Assembly: GCA_017893485.1 (NCBI GenBank)
Contig: CM030366.1
Coordinates: 199,945,173-200,009,172, forward strand
Direction of reading: 5' to 3'
DNA length: 64,000 nucleotides
Source of the DNA: Hemerocallis citrina
Taxonomy: Eukaryota; Streptophyta; Magnoliopsida; Asparagales; Asphodelaceae
The notes under the pieces are model-generated. The model was not told the DNA's origin. It worked only from the letters and a program-made list of their open reading frames with translations, and ran no database searches. Shown here one piece after another: positions 34,253 to 45,699 of the stretch (positions are counted from its first letter, which is position 1; each line of letters opens with the position of its first letter). A program made the translations under genes and the position numbers.

Positions 34253-35774
34253 TATCACGCCCCGCTTCCCAAAAATACGGAATACGAGTACATGACATTG
34301 TCCCAGCGAATGACTAACGTCACCCATAAGCTGTTTATCCGATTAACTCAACAATATAATCAATACAGAACAAATGTGCAGACAATATAGTAACCTCATG
34401 AACAATAGTACTTGGAATTAAGCAATAAAAATATCCAAATACAATAATAATCTAACATCTGGAAACAAATAACAATATTCGGGACATAAGTCCAATATAA
34501 TAATAAATCAAATCCAAATAATAATAAGTCTCAATACATTAAGTTTATTAAAGCAATAAGCAATTAGAAAGCAGTAGTTTTCAGAATATTTATTCTCCAA
34601 TTCCAGCAGGCAACTGTTCACCAAAATCTGCAATTTAATAGATTACAGAAGAGGAAAAAGAAAACAAAACGCTCGTCAATGCAAGTTACGGGCCGCTAGT
34701 AGTGCAGGCACAAGTACATGAAAAAAATGATAACTAATAACATGGAATAGGCATGATAACAAAATATAACAACTAGCATGATAAGATAAACAAGTGTAAG
34801 TAGCATGTAATAAGTGTCGAGTGAACAAGTATCATGTAATATTCGATATCAATAGGAACAATGATGAACAATATGCTATGTCGATGTTGTGTTAATCCTT
34901 AAGTCTATTATTCATTTTAATCCTAACTAATGCATGCACTACTGTGTCCCATGTGTTCCGTACCACAGGTTCGATGCATACAATCAATTTTGTTTTAGAC
35001 TGAGTGGCGAATTCTATAGATCATGTGTCGGTACGGTAATCACTGATACGATACAATAATGTTGCACAATTCATTATAATGATACACTGATTCACTGATT
35101 CACAAGTTCACGAGTTCAAGACACGAAAGATAGGGGTGCCATAGTCAGCGCTCAACAATCAATCGGTAAAAACTAGCCGACACAGTCACTATATTATTCA
35201 CTACTCAAGTCATTCCCTTAAACCCCGGCTTGTTAATTATTTTATTAATGCAACAATACAATATGCAACCTAAAGACATGAAATGAGCAATAGTATCAAT
35301 CGGAAAACAATAGAGTGATAGCATAGAATAGGGTGTACTAGATGTCCAAGCAACATGGTATAGGGTATTTTACAAGTATTCGACAAGTATAACACGAATA
35401 ACACATCAAACACAGATATCTCAAGATAGCATGAACATATACATGGTCAATTCTAGGTTAATTCATGTTATATATGTCGTGAGACAACTATCGTCAAATC
35501 AACACTATAGAGACAATATCAACAAGGGATTTCACACACGAATTGTCTCTAGAACCCAACTACACTACAAGCGATATTTTGTACTTGTATATGCAAATAA
35601 ATTTAATACAAGTTACTTGCCTTATAAACGGTGAATACGAATACCAAGAATAACGGGAAGAGAATCCCGAAGCAACGAACCCACGAACCAACAACTTAAC
35701 ACGCACAATAAACGTGCACTCAAAGAACCCAACACACAAAGAGACTGCAACAATACCAGCAAAGAGACAATAGC
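34253..35774 (-). mobile_element. LARD LTR-b, first segment
   Basis: Plus strand begins TATCACGCCCCGCTTCCC (TG mutated to TA) and aligns with 30772-32286 of LTR-a. It ends at ATAGC (35770-35774), the left flank of the short-LTR array. Confidence 0.9.
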
Positions 35775-36270
35775 TGTATCACCCCGTAGTTTTCAAAGTA
35801 TATAAAAATATATATATAATATATATTGAATAGTAAAGTGGCAGATTGTGATATGTAAAGGTAAATATGGCTATTTGGTTTGGTAAATGAATTATTATAT
35901 AAATGTAATGTTTGGAAAATAATGTGAATGGGAGGATGGGGGGCCCACGTGATGAAGAAGCAAGAACAACATTAGTGCTGTTGTGCTTCCTAGGAGTAAC
36001 GTCACCTAGGGTGAGGTGGCAATTCCACATGGGGCCCACCTGGATGAACACTTTGACTGTGTACTTCATTAGGAAGAGGTAAAGTGTATAGGAAATTGAT
36101 CCCATATCGGTAAGAAAACCTAATTAAATAATATATAAATGTAATAGCCTATGATCAAAAGTCACCAATCCGGTTAATCACCTTTTGAGAGGTACCCTGT
36201 GATGGGCAGTTGTACTACATAGTATTTAATTTGTCTTATAAATTGTATAAATTGTCTAAGATAGGGGCAG
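35775..36270 (+). mobile_element. Short-element LTR A
   Basis: Starts TGTATCACCCCGTAG and runs to GATAGGGGCAG, where it fuses to the interior TACGGGTATGCCTGAG. The LTR tail and PBS seen in copy B are deleted. Confidence 0.85.
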
Positions 36271-36497
36271 TACGGGTATGCCTGAGAGGGAGCGAGGTTG
36301 GGCCAGGTCGCTCAGGTAGGGAACTGTACAACTAGCAGAATCAGGGTACGATGCAGCTAGCGGAATCAAGGTACTCCACTCCACATCGGAGATTGTGCAT
36401 GCCCATCTCCACTCCACATCGGCTAGAAAGGAGATCCTGCACTAGATTGTGCATGCCCGTGCTCAGCGAGGACGCTGATTTCTGAAGGAGGTGTGTG
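36271..36497 (+). other. Short-element interior A
   Basis: Contains GAGAGGGAGCGAGGTTGG and a partly duplicated CTCCACTCCACATCGG, and ends with the purine tract GAAGGAGGTGTGTG just before LTR B. Confidence 0.75.
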
Positions 36498-36921
36498 TGT
36501 AACACCCCGTAGTTTTCAAAGTATATAAAAATATATATATAATATATATTGAATAGTAAAGTGGCAGATTGTGATATATAAAGGTAAATATGGCTGTTTG
36601 GTTAGGTAAAGGTTTAGTGTTGTTGTGCTTCCAAGGAGTAACGTCACCTAGTGTGAGGTGGCAATTCCACATGGGGACCACCCGATGAACACTTCGGCTG
36701 TGTACTTCATCAGGAAGACATAAAGTGTATAGGAAATTGATCCCATATCGGTAAGAAAACCTAATTAAATAATATATAAATATAACAGCCTATGATCAAG
36801 AGTCACCAATCCGGTTAACCACCTTTTGAGAGACAGCCTGTGGTGGGCAGTTGTACTACATAGTATCTAATTTGTTTTATAAATTGTATAAATTTTCTGA
36901 GCTAGGGGTAGGGGCGTTACA
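36498..36921 (+). mobile_element. Short-element LTR B
   Basis: Complete ends TGTAACACCCCGTAG to GGGGCGTTACA. It lacks about 70 nt present in A and D (around TTATTATATAAATGTAATG to AAGAAGCAAGAACA). Confidence 0.88.
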
Positions 36922-37135
36922 AATGGTATCAGAGCCGACTTTCGACACTGAGTGTCGGTAAGAGTGGGCGAGATGTATGCCTGAGATGGAGCTAGCAGAT
37001 GTATGGGTATGCCTGAGAGGGAGCGAGGTTGGAACAGGGTGCCCAGGTAGGGGACTATACAACTAGCAGAATCAGGGTACTCCACTCCACATCGGCTAGA
37101 AAGGAGATCCTGCTAATTTCTGAAGGGGGTGTGTG
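36922..37135 (+). other. Short-element interior B with PBS and polypurine tract
   Basis: The PBS TGGTATCAGAGCC (36924-36936, initiator tRNA-Met) lies 2 nt after the LTR. The interior is only 214 nt and ends in GAAGGGGGTGTGTG before LTR C. No reading encodes a protein. Confidence 0.85.
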
Positions 37136-37413
37136 TGTAACACCCCGTAGTTTTCAAAGTATATAAAATATATATAAAATATATATTGAATAGTAAAGTG
37201 GCAGATTGTGATATATAAAGGTAAATATGGCTGTTTGGTTTGGTAAAGGAATTATTATATAAATGTAATGTTTGGAACAGGTCGCCCAGGTAGGGAACTA
37301 TACAACTAGCAGAATCAGGGTACTCCACTCCACATCGGCTAGATAGGAGATCCTGCACTAGATTGTGCATGCCCGTGCTCAGCGAGGACGCTAATTTCTG
37401 AAGGGGGTGTGTG
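37136..37413 (+). mobile_element. Short-element LTR C (truncated) and interior C
   Basis: LTR sequence from TGTAACACCCC to TAATGTTTGGA (about 37273) is joined directly to the interior ACAGGTCGCCCAGG, so the LTR 3' part, PBS and early interior are deleted. It ends in the same polypurine tract. Confidence 0.82.
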
Positions 37414-38128
37414 TGTAACACCCCGTAGTTTTCAAAGTATATAAAAATATATATATAATATATATTGAATAGTAAAGTGGCAGATTGTGATATATAAAGG
37501 TAAATATGGCTGTTTGGTTTGGTAAAGGAATTATTATATAAATGTAATGTTTGGAAAATAATGTGAATAGGAGGATGGGGGGCCCACGTAATGAAGAAGC
37601 AAGAACAGCATTAGTGCTGTTGTGCTTCCTATGAGTAACGTCACCTAGGGTGAGGTGGCAATTCCACATGGGGCCCACCCGGATGAACACTTCGACTGTG
37701 TACTTCATCAGGAAAAGGTAAAGTGTATAGGAAATTGATCTCATATCGGTAAGAAAACCTAATTAAATAATATATAAATATAATAGCCTATGATCAAGAG
37801 TCACCAATCTAGTTAACCACCTTTTGAGAGGCAGCCTGTGGCTGTTTGGTTTGGTAAAGGAATTATTATATAAATGTAATGTTTGGAAATAATGTGAATG
37901 GGAGGATGGGGGGCCCACGTGATGAAGAAGCAAGAACAGCATTAGTGCTGTTGTGCTTCCTATGAGTAACGTCACCTAGGGTGAGGTGGCAATTCCACAT
38001 GGGCCCACCCGGATGAACACTTCGACTGTACTTCATCAGGAAGAGGTAAAGTGTATATGAAATTGATCTCATATCGGTAAGAAAACCTAATTAAATAATA
38101 TATAAATATAATAGCCTATGATCAAGAG
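37414..38128 (+). mobile_element. Short-element LTR D and partial duplicate E
   Basis: D starts TGTAACACCCC and runs to CAGCCTGTGG (about 37841). Sequence then jumps back to CTGTTTGGTTTGG, an internal LTR point, and repeats (E) to 38128, where the gag element is inserted after its TSD AAGAG (38124-38128). Confidence 0.85.
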
Positions 38129-39778
38129 TGTTGTTGGTTTCTAGATACCTAAATATATAGATAAAACTAGACACAAATTATAAACCTCGCAAGTGCACGA
38201 ATCGTTTGACAAAGCGTAGCAATAGCAAGGGTCGATCCCACAGAGATTGTAGACTTTAACTTACTAATCAATAAAAAGACTAAAAATCATAAAGGGTTGG
38301 TTTAAAAACCTAAAAGAAATAAAAAGATTTAAACTAAATTAAGAAATGTTGAATCACAGATATTATGAAGTAGTTGGGTTTAGATCTCCACCAATAGTCA
38401 GTAATGCTAAGTCACCTTCTGAACTTCTTCTTATTACTCATGTTTGTTCACTTCAAGGGCATGGTATCTACTCCTTAAAGTACTGTTTCCCTAGGCCAAG
38501 AATTAGGCATGGTATCTACTCTAATTCGTTTCTTTCATTAAGTGTTTAGCATGGTATCTACTAAGTTGCACTTAAAGAAAACATAAGATCAGTGGAAACG
38601 AACAAACACTCAAGGTTCTAGAAATTGGTATCAGATCTAGATCCCTTAAGTTGATTGAACCAGGAACCCCTAAAGATTCCTTGTTACAAGTTACGGGCAC
38701 GAGATACGGGTCGTCTCAATATGCTCATATAACAGATTCAGATAGATGGTAATGCAAACTTGGATTTCTCAAGCTCTGTACGTCAGTCGACTGGCTCTCA
38801 CCTCAGTCGACTGCTCTCAGAGCTTCGAGAACTAGTTTGGTTACTATCAATCTATACCAATACAAACGGATTCAATCAATAAGTAAAATAGAAGAGCTCA
38901 GAAGAATATAGCACTACATAACTACTGCTTCAATCTACCCAACTATGAAATTAGTTCCACATAATAACACTTTTATTAATCAACAAGTTCGAATACATGA
39001 TCAACATAAAAGAATAGAAGGAGAAGAAATAAACTAATGAAGTCCGGCAATAAGGTCGACTGGCTGTCACACAGTCGGCTGCCTTCGAATACTGGATCTC
39101 CTCTCTCCTTCCTCGATGCTGATAGAATAATGCCCCTGTTGATGACTTGAACGCTCAGAACCCTTGTGATTCGGTGGTTTTGGAATGTCGAAGAGTGCCA
39201 ACCGAGAGAGAGCCCTGTTGATGATTCTTTTCTGATATTTATAGAACACGGCTGAGAATTAGGGTTTTGCACTTTTTCAGAAAACTCCTTCTTTGTTTGA
39301 TTTGATGATTTATTTCTTTCTCTTTTCTTCTTTCCTTCCTTATCTGTTAACCATGTGCTCTTGGAAATCCCCAGTCTCTAGATTTGATTTGCACAAATCT
39401 GGATTCAGATAGATTTGAAATTAGATTTGGATGAATCTTCGAATATCTTATCTGTTTACTCCGCCGCCTATCAGTCGACTGCCTCTGAATGTAAGTCGGC
39501 TGTGTCAAGGCTTCAGTATTTTCATGATTCATCAGCCCAGTCGACTGTTGTGTAAACTTGATTCCCTCTGTCCAGTCGCCTGTAAGCATGATCAGTCGAC
39601 TGATCTCTTCAGTTTCCTGTGTTTCATCCTTACAATCCTGAATTTGCTTCGTTTTGCTGTTATAGACTGTTTCCTATGGAAAAGAGAAAATAAGAGTTAA
39701 ATACCACATATAGAACTTTTAAATGTGCATTTATAATAAGATTATTGCTTCTAAATGTGAATAATATTGTGTTCATCA
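38129..39778 (-). mobile_element. TR-GAG LTR1 (3' LTR)
   Basis: Plus strand TGTTGTTGGTTT to GTGTTCATCA, 1650 nt. It carries five perfect CAGTCGACTG decamers (38784, 38804, 39472, 39538, 39593) plus variants. It differs from LTR2/LTR3 mostly in its left 1.3 kb; the right 300 nt are the same or nearly so. Confidence 0.93.
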
Positions 39779-39796
39779 AATACCCCCAAACTTAGA
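39779..39796 (-). other. Polypurine tract 1 of TR-GAG
   Basis: Minus strand CTAAGTTTGGGGGTATT directly before LTR1. The same tract precedes LTR2 at 44563-44580. Confidence 0.88.
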
Positions 39797-39799
39797 TTT

Positions 39800-39817
39800 T
39801 TGCTTGTCCTCAAGCAA
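39800..39817 (-). other. Stem-loop beside polypurine tract 1
   Basis: Seven-base stem TTGCTTG/CAAGCAA with loop AGGA (minus strand), 5 nt upstream of the purine tract in element sense. The second copy is at 44584-44601. Confidence 0.8.
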
Positions 39818-40075
39818 ACTAGAATTATGAACAAGGGGAAAAATAATACTGACAGCCTTAACCACCAAGAGTTCTTATTATGTGGACATCAACATAGAAA
39901 AGTATAAACAATTTCAGATAAAGTAAAATTAAACATACCCACTTTCTCTAGTGCAATTGTTTATTCATAACTCCAAACTCAACCATACTTGTCATGCAAT
40001 TAATTATAGTTATAGTATGTAGTTACTTAATCTGTGATTATCTCCTTTTCTCTACTACAAACCGAGTAGCAAACT

Positions 40076-40079
<4 letters not shown>

Positions 40080-40112
<33 letters not shown>
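40080..40112. repeat. Poly-T tract (T33)
   Basis: Homopolymer in TR-GAG interior 1. The equivalent in interior 2 is T28 (44864-44891). Confidence 0.95.
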
Positions 40113-40115
<3 letters not shown>

Positions 40116-40588
40116 TCGCTTCTCTAAAGTTGTCACTTGCCTTTTGACACGAATGCGAAACATTTGTGATGAATCCACCCGGTTACTCAGCAAGTCACAA
40201 ACTCTAAAGTGCTTTGCATACTCATATTTCAAGTTGCCGTTTGACGTAAAGGTAAACATTGGTGATGAATACCCCTAGTTACTAAGCACTCAAAACATTG
40301 GAGTAGATTGACTTTTATTCGTATATATATATTTATATTCATATTGTATCACTCTATTTACTTAAACTCAATTTAGGACTAGATCTCAAGGGAATAATTA
40401 CCAGAAAAAGGCATCACATTTGTTTATTATGTATAATTGCATGACTCATATAATCTTGTAGGGAAGTTATGAAACTCAACAATCCTAAAGTAAATAGGTA
40501 TCCTTCTCTTACTTTATAAGAAATTGTTTATCCTAAAAAAAATTCAAAGACTCTAATCTAATACCCCTAATACCCCTAAACTTAGATG

Positions 40589-40608
40589 GAACATTGTCCT
40601 CAATGTTC
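40589..40608 (-). other. Second stem-loop with a purine tract in the TR-GAG 3' UTR
   Basis: Eight-base stem GAACATTG/CAATGTTC with the same AGGA loop (minus strand), followed in element sense by CTAAGTTTAGGGGTATT. It is a diverged copy of the PPT-adjacent module at 39779-39817. The second interior has it at 45364-45383. Confidence 0.75.
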
Positions 40609-40922
40609 GCAAAGAAAATTTAAAAAATAGGCATGTGTCACCATCTAGTAAGGAGAACTAAAATAAATTAACTAAAGGAAAAGAATAATGATTAACTGAA
40701 AGAAAATAAAGGGAAAGTGTAAATACTCCCCTGAAAAATTGGGTTGCCTCCCAACAAGCGCTGTGTTTTCTGTCTTCAGCTAGACTTGATGAGTTGTGCC
40801 ATGTATTGAATGACTCGCGGCTCACAACTCATCTTATTATAAGGTTTCCCCCCTCTGCCCATTCACCTAGAACGTTTGATTTTTTCGTCAATGCTCTATG
40901 TGGGGGAAACCTTTGTAACATG

Positions 40923-42716
40923 TTATGGACCGTACCATCTTGACATCAGTTTATCAGCAATGGTCCATCTTAATGCACCATTGTGGTTTTGCAAGACTCC
41001 CTGCAGCCTTGCTTCTTCGTTCATCTTGAATTTTGCAGCAACTGTCACAGGTACTGTCTGGTTGTTCCCCAAATATTCATGTAATGGCTTCAGCTCCACA
41101 TCTGGTGACCTTGTAGCAGTCGACTTATTCCATTCACCAGTCGACTTGTTATGTTCACCAGTCGACTTATCCTGTTCATCAGTCGGCTGGTCTGGGAAAA
41201 CACAAATGTTATCAGACACAAAATTTTTAAATGCAGGTGCAAGCTTACCTGAATATGATGTTGGCGGTTCAAGGTGATGTACTGTCTCTGCAATCATCCA
41301 GTCATCGTATTCCATTTCAACTTGCGATAGTAGTGGAGGGTGTGCAATTGTTGCTGGTAATGGATCAACACTATGTTCCTGAAATGTTTGGTCACAACTT
41401 TCCTGAACCACATCAATATTATAACATTCATGATCATCGTGTGGAAATTGTGGTGCATCAAACATTGTAAATTCAATCTCTTCCTCTAGTGTTGTCCTTG
41501 ATTGGAGCTGTTCTTGTCCTCTAGGGTTAGGTATGGTTTGTGATGGGAATTCTCCTGCCTTTCTTCCACTTAACTCCATAGCAATTTGCCCAATTTGAAT
41601 TTCCAATTTTTGAATGGCCTGTCCTTGTTGATTATTTGTTTGCTGTTGCTGTTGGAGTAATTGAAGAATGGTGGATTCGAAATCCAACTTCGTCTGTTCT
41701 TGTGCTGGCTTATCATACCCATTCCCACCTTGGAACTGCTGCGTATGCCCTGGTGCGAATTGATTGTCTTGATGGTTTTGCCACCCTGGGTCATACGTGT
41801 TTGAAAAAAAATTGTTCTGGGGCGGGTACATTCCCTGTTCTTCGTAGTTTGTGTGCTCCTGATCTGCGAAAGAAAACATGGGACATGAATTAGTTGTATG
41901 GTTAGATTGAAAACAATTTGCACAAATTTCTATTGGTTGGTTTTTTACGCCACCCAACGTTGAATTCACAAGCATATCAATCTTTTTGTTCATGGTTTCC
42001 ATTTCTAATTGCATGTTATTATTATGAGAAATTTCGTGTACTCCCTGTTTTCTTGAGATGTTCCTCCTTGTTGAGAATTGTTGTGAGTTCTCGCTGAGTT
42101 CTTCAAATAGCTCTATGGCCTCCTCAGCACTCTTCCTCATCAACATTCCATTGCATGCTGAATCAACAATTGCTTTGTTAGTGTAATTTAAACCCTCATA
42201 AAATGATTGTACCTGATCATCCTTAGGTATGTTGTGCATAGGACACTTGAGAAGCTTGTTTTTGAAGTCCTTCCATGCCTCGAAAAACAAATCGCCATCC
42301 TTTTGTTGGAAGAGTAGAATCTCCCTTTTTAGTTGTCTGGTTTTCTGGGCTGGAAAGAACTCTTTCAAGAATTTTGTCGCCAATTGCTCCCATGAATTAA
42401 TTGATCCTGGTTCCAAAGAATTATACCATAACTTAGCATTAAGTTTTAGAGAAAAAGGAAACAAGATTAACCTGATTTGTTCAGAGGTAAGCCCTTGGAT
42501 GCTTTGTGTCCTGCAAAGATCAAATAAGTCTTGTAAATGTAGATGCGGATCTTCGTCTGTTCTACCAAAGAAGTGGGGCACCATGCTGAGTAATTGAGGT
42601 GATAGATGCATATTCCCTGTGACTTTGGGTTGAAAAGCTATGCAAGAAGGGTTCTCAATATTCTTAGGAATGAATTTGTCTTGCATTGGTACTCGGTTAA
42701 AAAAAATTTCACCCAT
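40923..42716 (-). CDS. gag: TR-GAG Gag polyprotein, copy 1 (597 aa, intact)
   Basis: Athila/Tat-like Gag that would form the element's virus-like particle. The retrotransposon Gag core spans about residues 45-210, with LNAKLWYNSLEPGSINSWEQ, FLKEFFPAQKTRQLKREI and QSFYEGL. A CCHC knuckle follows (C265, C268, H273, C278), then a Gln-rich stretch near 354-370. From about 500 the protein carries a KST-repeat linker (three 7-residue units, 516-535) and VELKPLHEYLG to ALRWTIAD (539-588). That last segment lies just before RT in Athila polyproteins. It then stops, so protease and everything after this point are missing. It must depend on another element for enzymes. The start is the first ATG, shared with copy 2. 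Confidence 0.92.
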   Translation of the reverse strand: MGEIFFNRVPMQDKFIPKNIENPSCIAFQPKVTGNMHLSPQLLSMVPHFFGRTDEDPHLHLQDLFDLCRTQSIQGLTSEQIRLILFPFSLKLNAKLWYNSLEPGSINSWEQLATKFLKEFFPAQKTRQLKREILLFQQKDGDLFFEAWKDFKNKLLKCPMHNIPKDDQVQSFYEGLNYTNKAIVDSACNGMLMRKSAEEAIELFEELSENSQQFSTRRNISRKQGVHEISHNNNMQLEMETMNKKIDMLVNSTLGGVKNQPIEICANCFQSNHTTNSCPMFSFADQEHTNYEEQGMYPPQNNFFSNTYDPGWQNHQDNQFAPGHTQQFQGGNGYDKPAQEQTKLDFESTILQLLQQQQQTNNQQGQAIQKLEIQIGQIAMELSGRKAGEFPSQTIPNPRGQEQLQSRTTLEEEIEFTMFDAPQFPHDDHECYNIDVVQESCDQTFQEHSVDPLPATIAHPPLLSQVEMEYDDWMIAETVHHLEPPTSYSGKLAPAFKNFVSDNICVFPDQPTDEQDKSTGEHNKSTGEWNKSTATRSPDVELKPLHEYLGNNQTVPVTVAAKFKMNEEARLQGVLQNHNGALRWTIADKLMSRWYGP

Positions 42717-42744
42717 TGTTGCTCTTTTGGAAAAATCCTCTGGA

Positions 42745-42774
42745 CAGTCGACTGATCCTTGGGACAGTCGACTG
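42745..42774. promoter_or_regulatory. Paired CAGTCGACTG palindromes in the TR-GAG 5' untranslated region
   Basis: Two perfect decamers start at 42745 and 42765, exactly 20 bp apart, just upstream of the gag start in element sense. The same pair occurs in copy 2 near 47522. A regulatory role is inference. Confidence 0.6.
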
Positions 42775-42888
42775 GTCTGCCTGTGCAGAATGTAACCTGA
42801 AAGAAAATGTTATAAAAGAAGAAGAAGAAAATAAAATAAAATAAAAAGAAAAAGATTTTACTGATTTGTAAGTTAAAATACTAAACAA

Positions 42889-42906
42889 TCCCCGGCAACG
42901 GCGCCA
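42889..42906 (-). other. Primer-binding site 1 of TR-GAG (tRNA-Asp)
   Basis: Minus strand TGGCGCCGTTGCCGGGGA, complementary over 18 nt to the 3' end of plant tRNA-Asp, six nt after LTR2. This is the usual Athila-lineage PBS. Confidence 0.92.
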
Positions 42907-42912
42907 AAAACT

Positions 42913-44562
42913 TGTTGTTGGTTTCTAGATACCTAAATATATAGATAAAACTAGACACAAATTATAAAACCTCGCAAGTGCACGAATCGTTTGACAAAGC
43001 GTAGCAATAGCAAGGGTCGATCCCACAGAGATTGTAGACTTTAACTTACTAATCAATAAAAAGACTAAAAATCATAAAGGGTTGGTTTAAAAACCTAAAA
43101 GAAATAAAAAGATTTAAACTAAATTAAGAAATGTTGAATCACAGATATTTATGAAGTAGTTGGGTTTAGATCTCCACCAATAGTCAGTAATGCTAAGTCA
43201 CCTTCTGAACTTCTTCTTATTACTCATGTTTGTTCACTTCAAGGGCATGGTATCTACTCCTTAAAGTATTGTTTCCCTAGGCCAAGAATTAGGCATGGTA
43301 TCTACTCTAATTCGTTTCTTTCATTAAGTGTTTAGCATGGTATCTACTAAGTTGTGCTTAAAGAAAACATAAGATCAGTGGAAACGAACAAACACTCAAG
43401 GTTCTAGAAATTGGTATCAGATCTAGATCCCTTAAGTTGATTGAACCAGGAACCCCTAAAGATTCCTTTGTTACAATTACGGGCACGAGATACGGGTCGT
43501 CTCAATATGCTCATATAACAGATTCAGATAGATGGTAATACAAACTTGGATTTCTCAAGCTCTGTACGTCAGTCGACTGGCTCTCACCTCAGTCGACTGC
43601 TCTCAGACTTCAAGAACTAGTTTGGTTACCATCAATCTATATCAATACAAACGGATTCAATCAATAAGTAAAATAGAAGAGCTCAGAAGAATATAGCACT
43701 ACATAACTACTGCTTCAATCTACCCAACTATGAAATTAGTTCCACATAATAATACTTTTATTAATCAACAAGTTTGAATACATGATCAACATAAAAGAAT
43801 AGAAGGAGAAGAAATAAACTAATGAAGTCCGGCAATGAGGTCGACTGGCTGTCACACAGTCGACTGCCTTCGAATACTGGATCTCCTCTCTCCTTCCTCG
43901 ATGCTGGTAGAATAATACCCCTGTTGATGACTTGAACGCTCAGAACTCTTGTGATTCGGTGGTTTTTGAACGTGGAAGAGAGCCAACCCAGAGAGCCCTT
44001 GATAATGCTTCTTTTCTGATATTTATAGAACACGGCTGAGAATTAGGGTTTTGCACTTTTTCAGGAAAATCCTTCTTTGTTTTATTTGATGATTTATTTC
44101 TTTCTCTTTTCTTCTTTCCTTCCTTATCTGTTAACCACGTGCTCTTGGAAATCCCCAGTCTCTAGATTTGATTTGCATAAATCTGGATTCAGATAGATTT
44201 GAAATTAGATTTGGATGAATCTTCGAATATCTTATCTGTTTACTCCGCCGCCTATCAGTCGACTGCCTCTGAATGTAAGTCGGCTGTGTCAAGGCTTCAG
44301 TATTTTCATGATTCATCAGCCCAGTCGACTGTTGTGTAAACTTGATTCCCTCTGTCCAGTCGCCTGTAAGCATGATCAGTCGACTGATCTCTTCAGTTTC
44401 CTGTGTTTCATCCTTACAATCCTGAATTTGCTTCGTTTTGCTGTTATAGACTGTTTCCTATGGAAAAGAGAAAATAAGAGTTAAATACCACATATAGAAC
44501 TTTTAAATGTGCATTTATAATAAGATTATTGCTTCTAAATGTGAATAATATTGTGTTCATCA
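42913..44562 (-). mobile_element. TR-GAG LTR2 (middle, shared)
   Basis: 1650 nt. It serves as 5' LTR of the left unit and 3' LTR of the right unit. It resembles LTR3 at most sites where LTR1 differs (e.g. GTTGTGCTTAAAG against GTTGCACTTAAAG). Confidence 0.93.
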
Positions 44563-44601
44563 AATACCCCCAAACTTAGATTTTTGCTTGTCCTCAAGCA
44601 A
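44563..44601 (-). other. Polypurine tract 2 and stem-loop of TR-GAG
   Basis: Same PPT (44563-44580) and TTGCTTG/CAAGCAA stem-loop (44584-44601) as in unit 1. Confidence 0.85.
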
Positions 44602-44859
44602 ACTAGAATTATGAACAAGGGGAAAAATAATAATGACAGCCTTAACCACCAAGAGTTCTTATTATGTGGACATCAACATAGAAAAGTATAAACAATTTCA
44701 GATAAAGTAAAATTAAACATACCCACTTTCTTTAGTGCAATTGTTTATTCATAACTCCAAACTCAACCTCACTTGTCACGCAATTAATTATAGTTATAGT
44801 ATGTAATTACTCAATCTGTGATTATCCCCTTTTCTCTACTACAAACCGAGTAGCAAACT

Positions 44860-44863
<4 letters not shown>

Positions 44864-44891
<28 letters not shown>
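44864..44891. repeat. Poly-T tract (T28)
   Basis: Interior 2 counterpart of the T33 tract at 40080; shorter by five. Confidence 0.95.
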
Positions 44892-44894
<3 letters not shown>

Positions 44895-45699
44895 TCGCTT
44901 CTCTAAAGTTGTCACTTGCCTTTTTACGCGAATGCAAAACATTTGTGATGAATCCACCCGGTTACTCAGCAAGTCACAAACTCTAAAGTGCTTTGCATTC
45001 TCATATTTCAAGTTGCCGTTTGACGTAAAGGTAAACATTGGTGATGAATACCCCTAGTTACTAAGCACTCAAAACATTGGAGTAGATTGACTTTATTTGA
45101 ATATATATATTTATATATTTTTTTTTATCACTCTATTTACTTAAACTCAATTTAGGACTAGATCTAAAGGGAATAATCAACAGAAAAGGCATCACATTTG
45201 TTTATTATGTATAATTGCATGACTCATATAATTTTGTAGGGAAGTTATGAAACTCAACAATCCTAAAGTAAATAGGTATCCTTCTTCTTACTTTATAAGA
45301 AATTGTTTATCCTAAAAAAAAATTCAAAGACTCTAATACCCCTAATACCCCCAAACTTAGATGGAACATTGTCCTCAATGTTCGAAAGAAAATTTAAAAA
45401 TAGGCATGTGTCACCATCTAGTAAGGAGAAACTAAAAATAAAATTAACTAAAAGAAAAGGAATAATGAATAACTGAAAGAAAATAAAGGGAAAGTGTAAA
45501 TACTCCCCTGAAAAATTGGGTTGCCTCCCAACAAGCGCTGTGTTTTCTGTCTTCAGCTAGACTTGATGAGTTGTGCCATGTATTGAATGACTCGCGGCTC
45601 ACAACTCATCTTATTATAAGGTTTCCCCCCTCTGCCCATTCACCTAGAACGTTTGATTTTTTCGTCAATGCTCTATGTGGGGGAAACCTTTGTAACATG

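Noticed and set aside
35779..38072. Repeated ~70-118 codon minus-strand readings
   Set aside because: They lie inside the short-element LTRs, recur with each LTR copy and change frame with LTR indels.
41231..42597. Plus-strand readings opposite gag
   Set aside because: They are shadows of the 597-codon minus-strand gag, repeated in copy 2 at 46008-47374.
42888..42906. A tRNA-Asp 3' end on the plus strand (also 47663-47681)
   Set aside because: It is the primer-binding site of the minus-strand TR-GAG element; no other tRNA-Asp arms are present.
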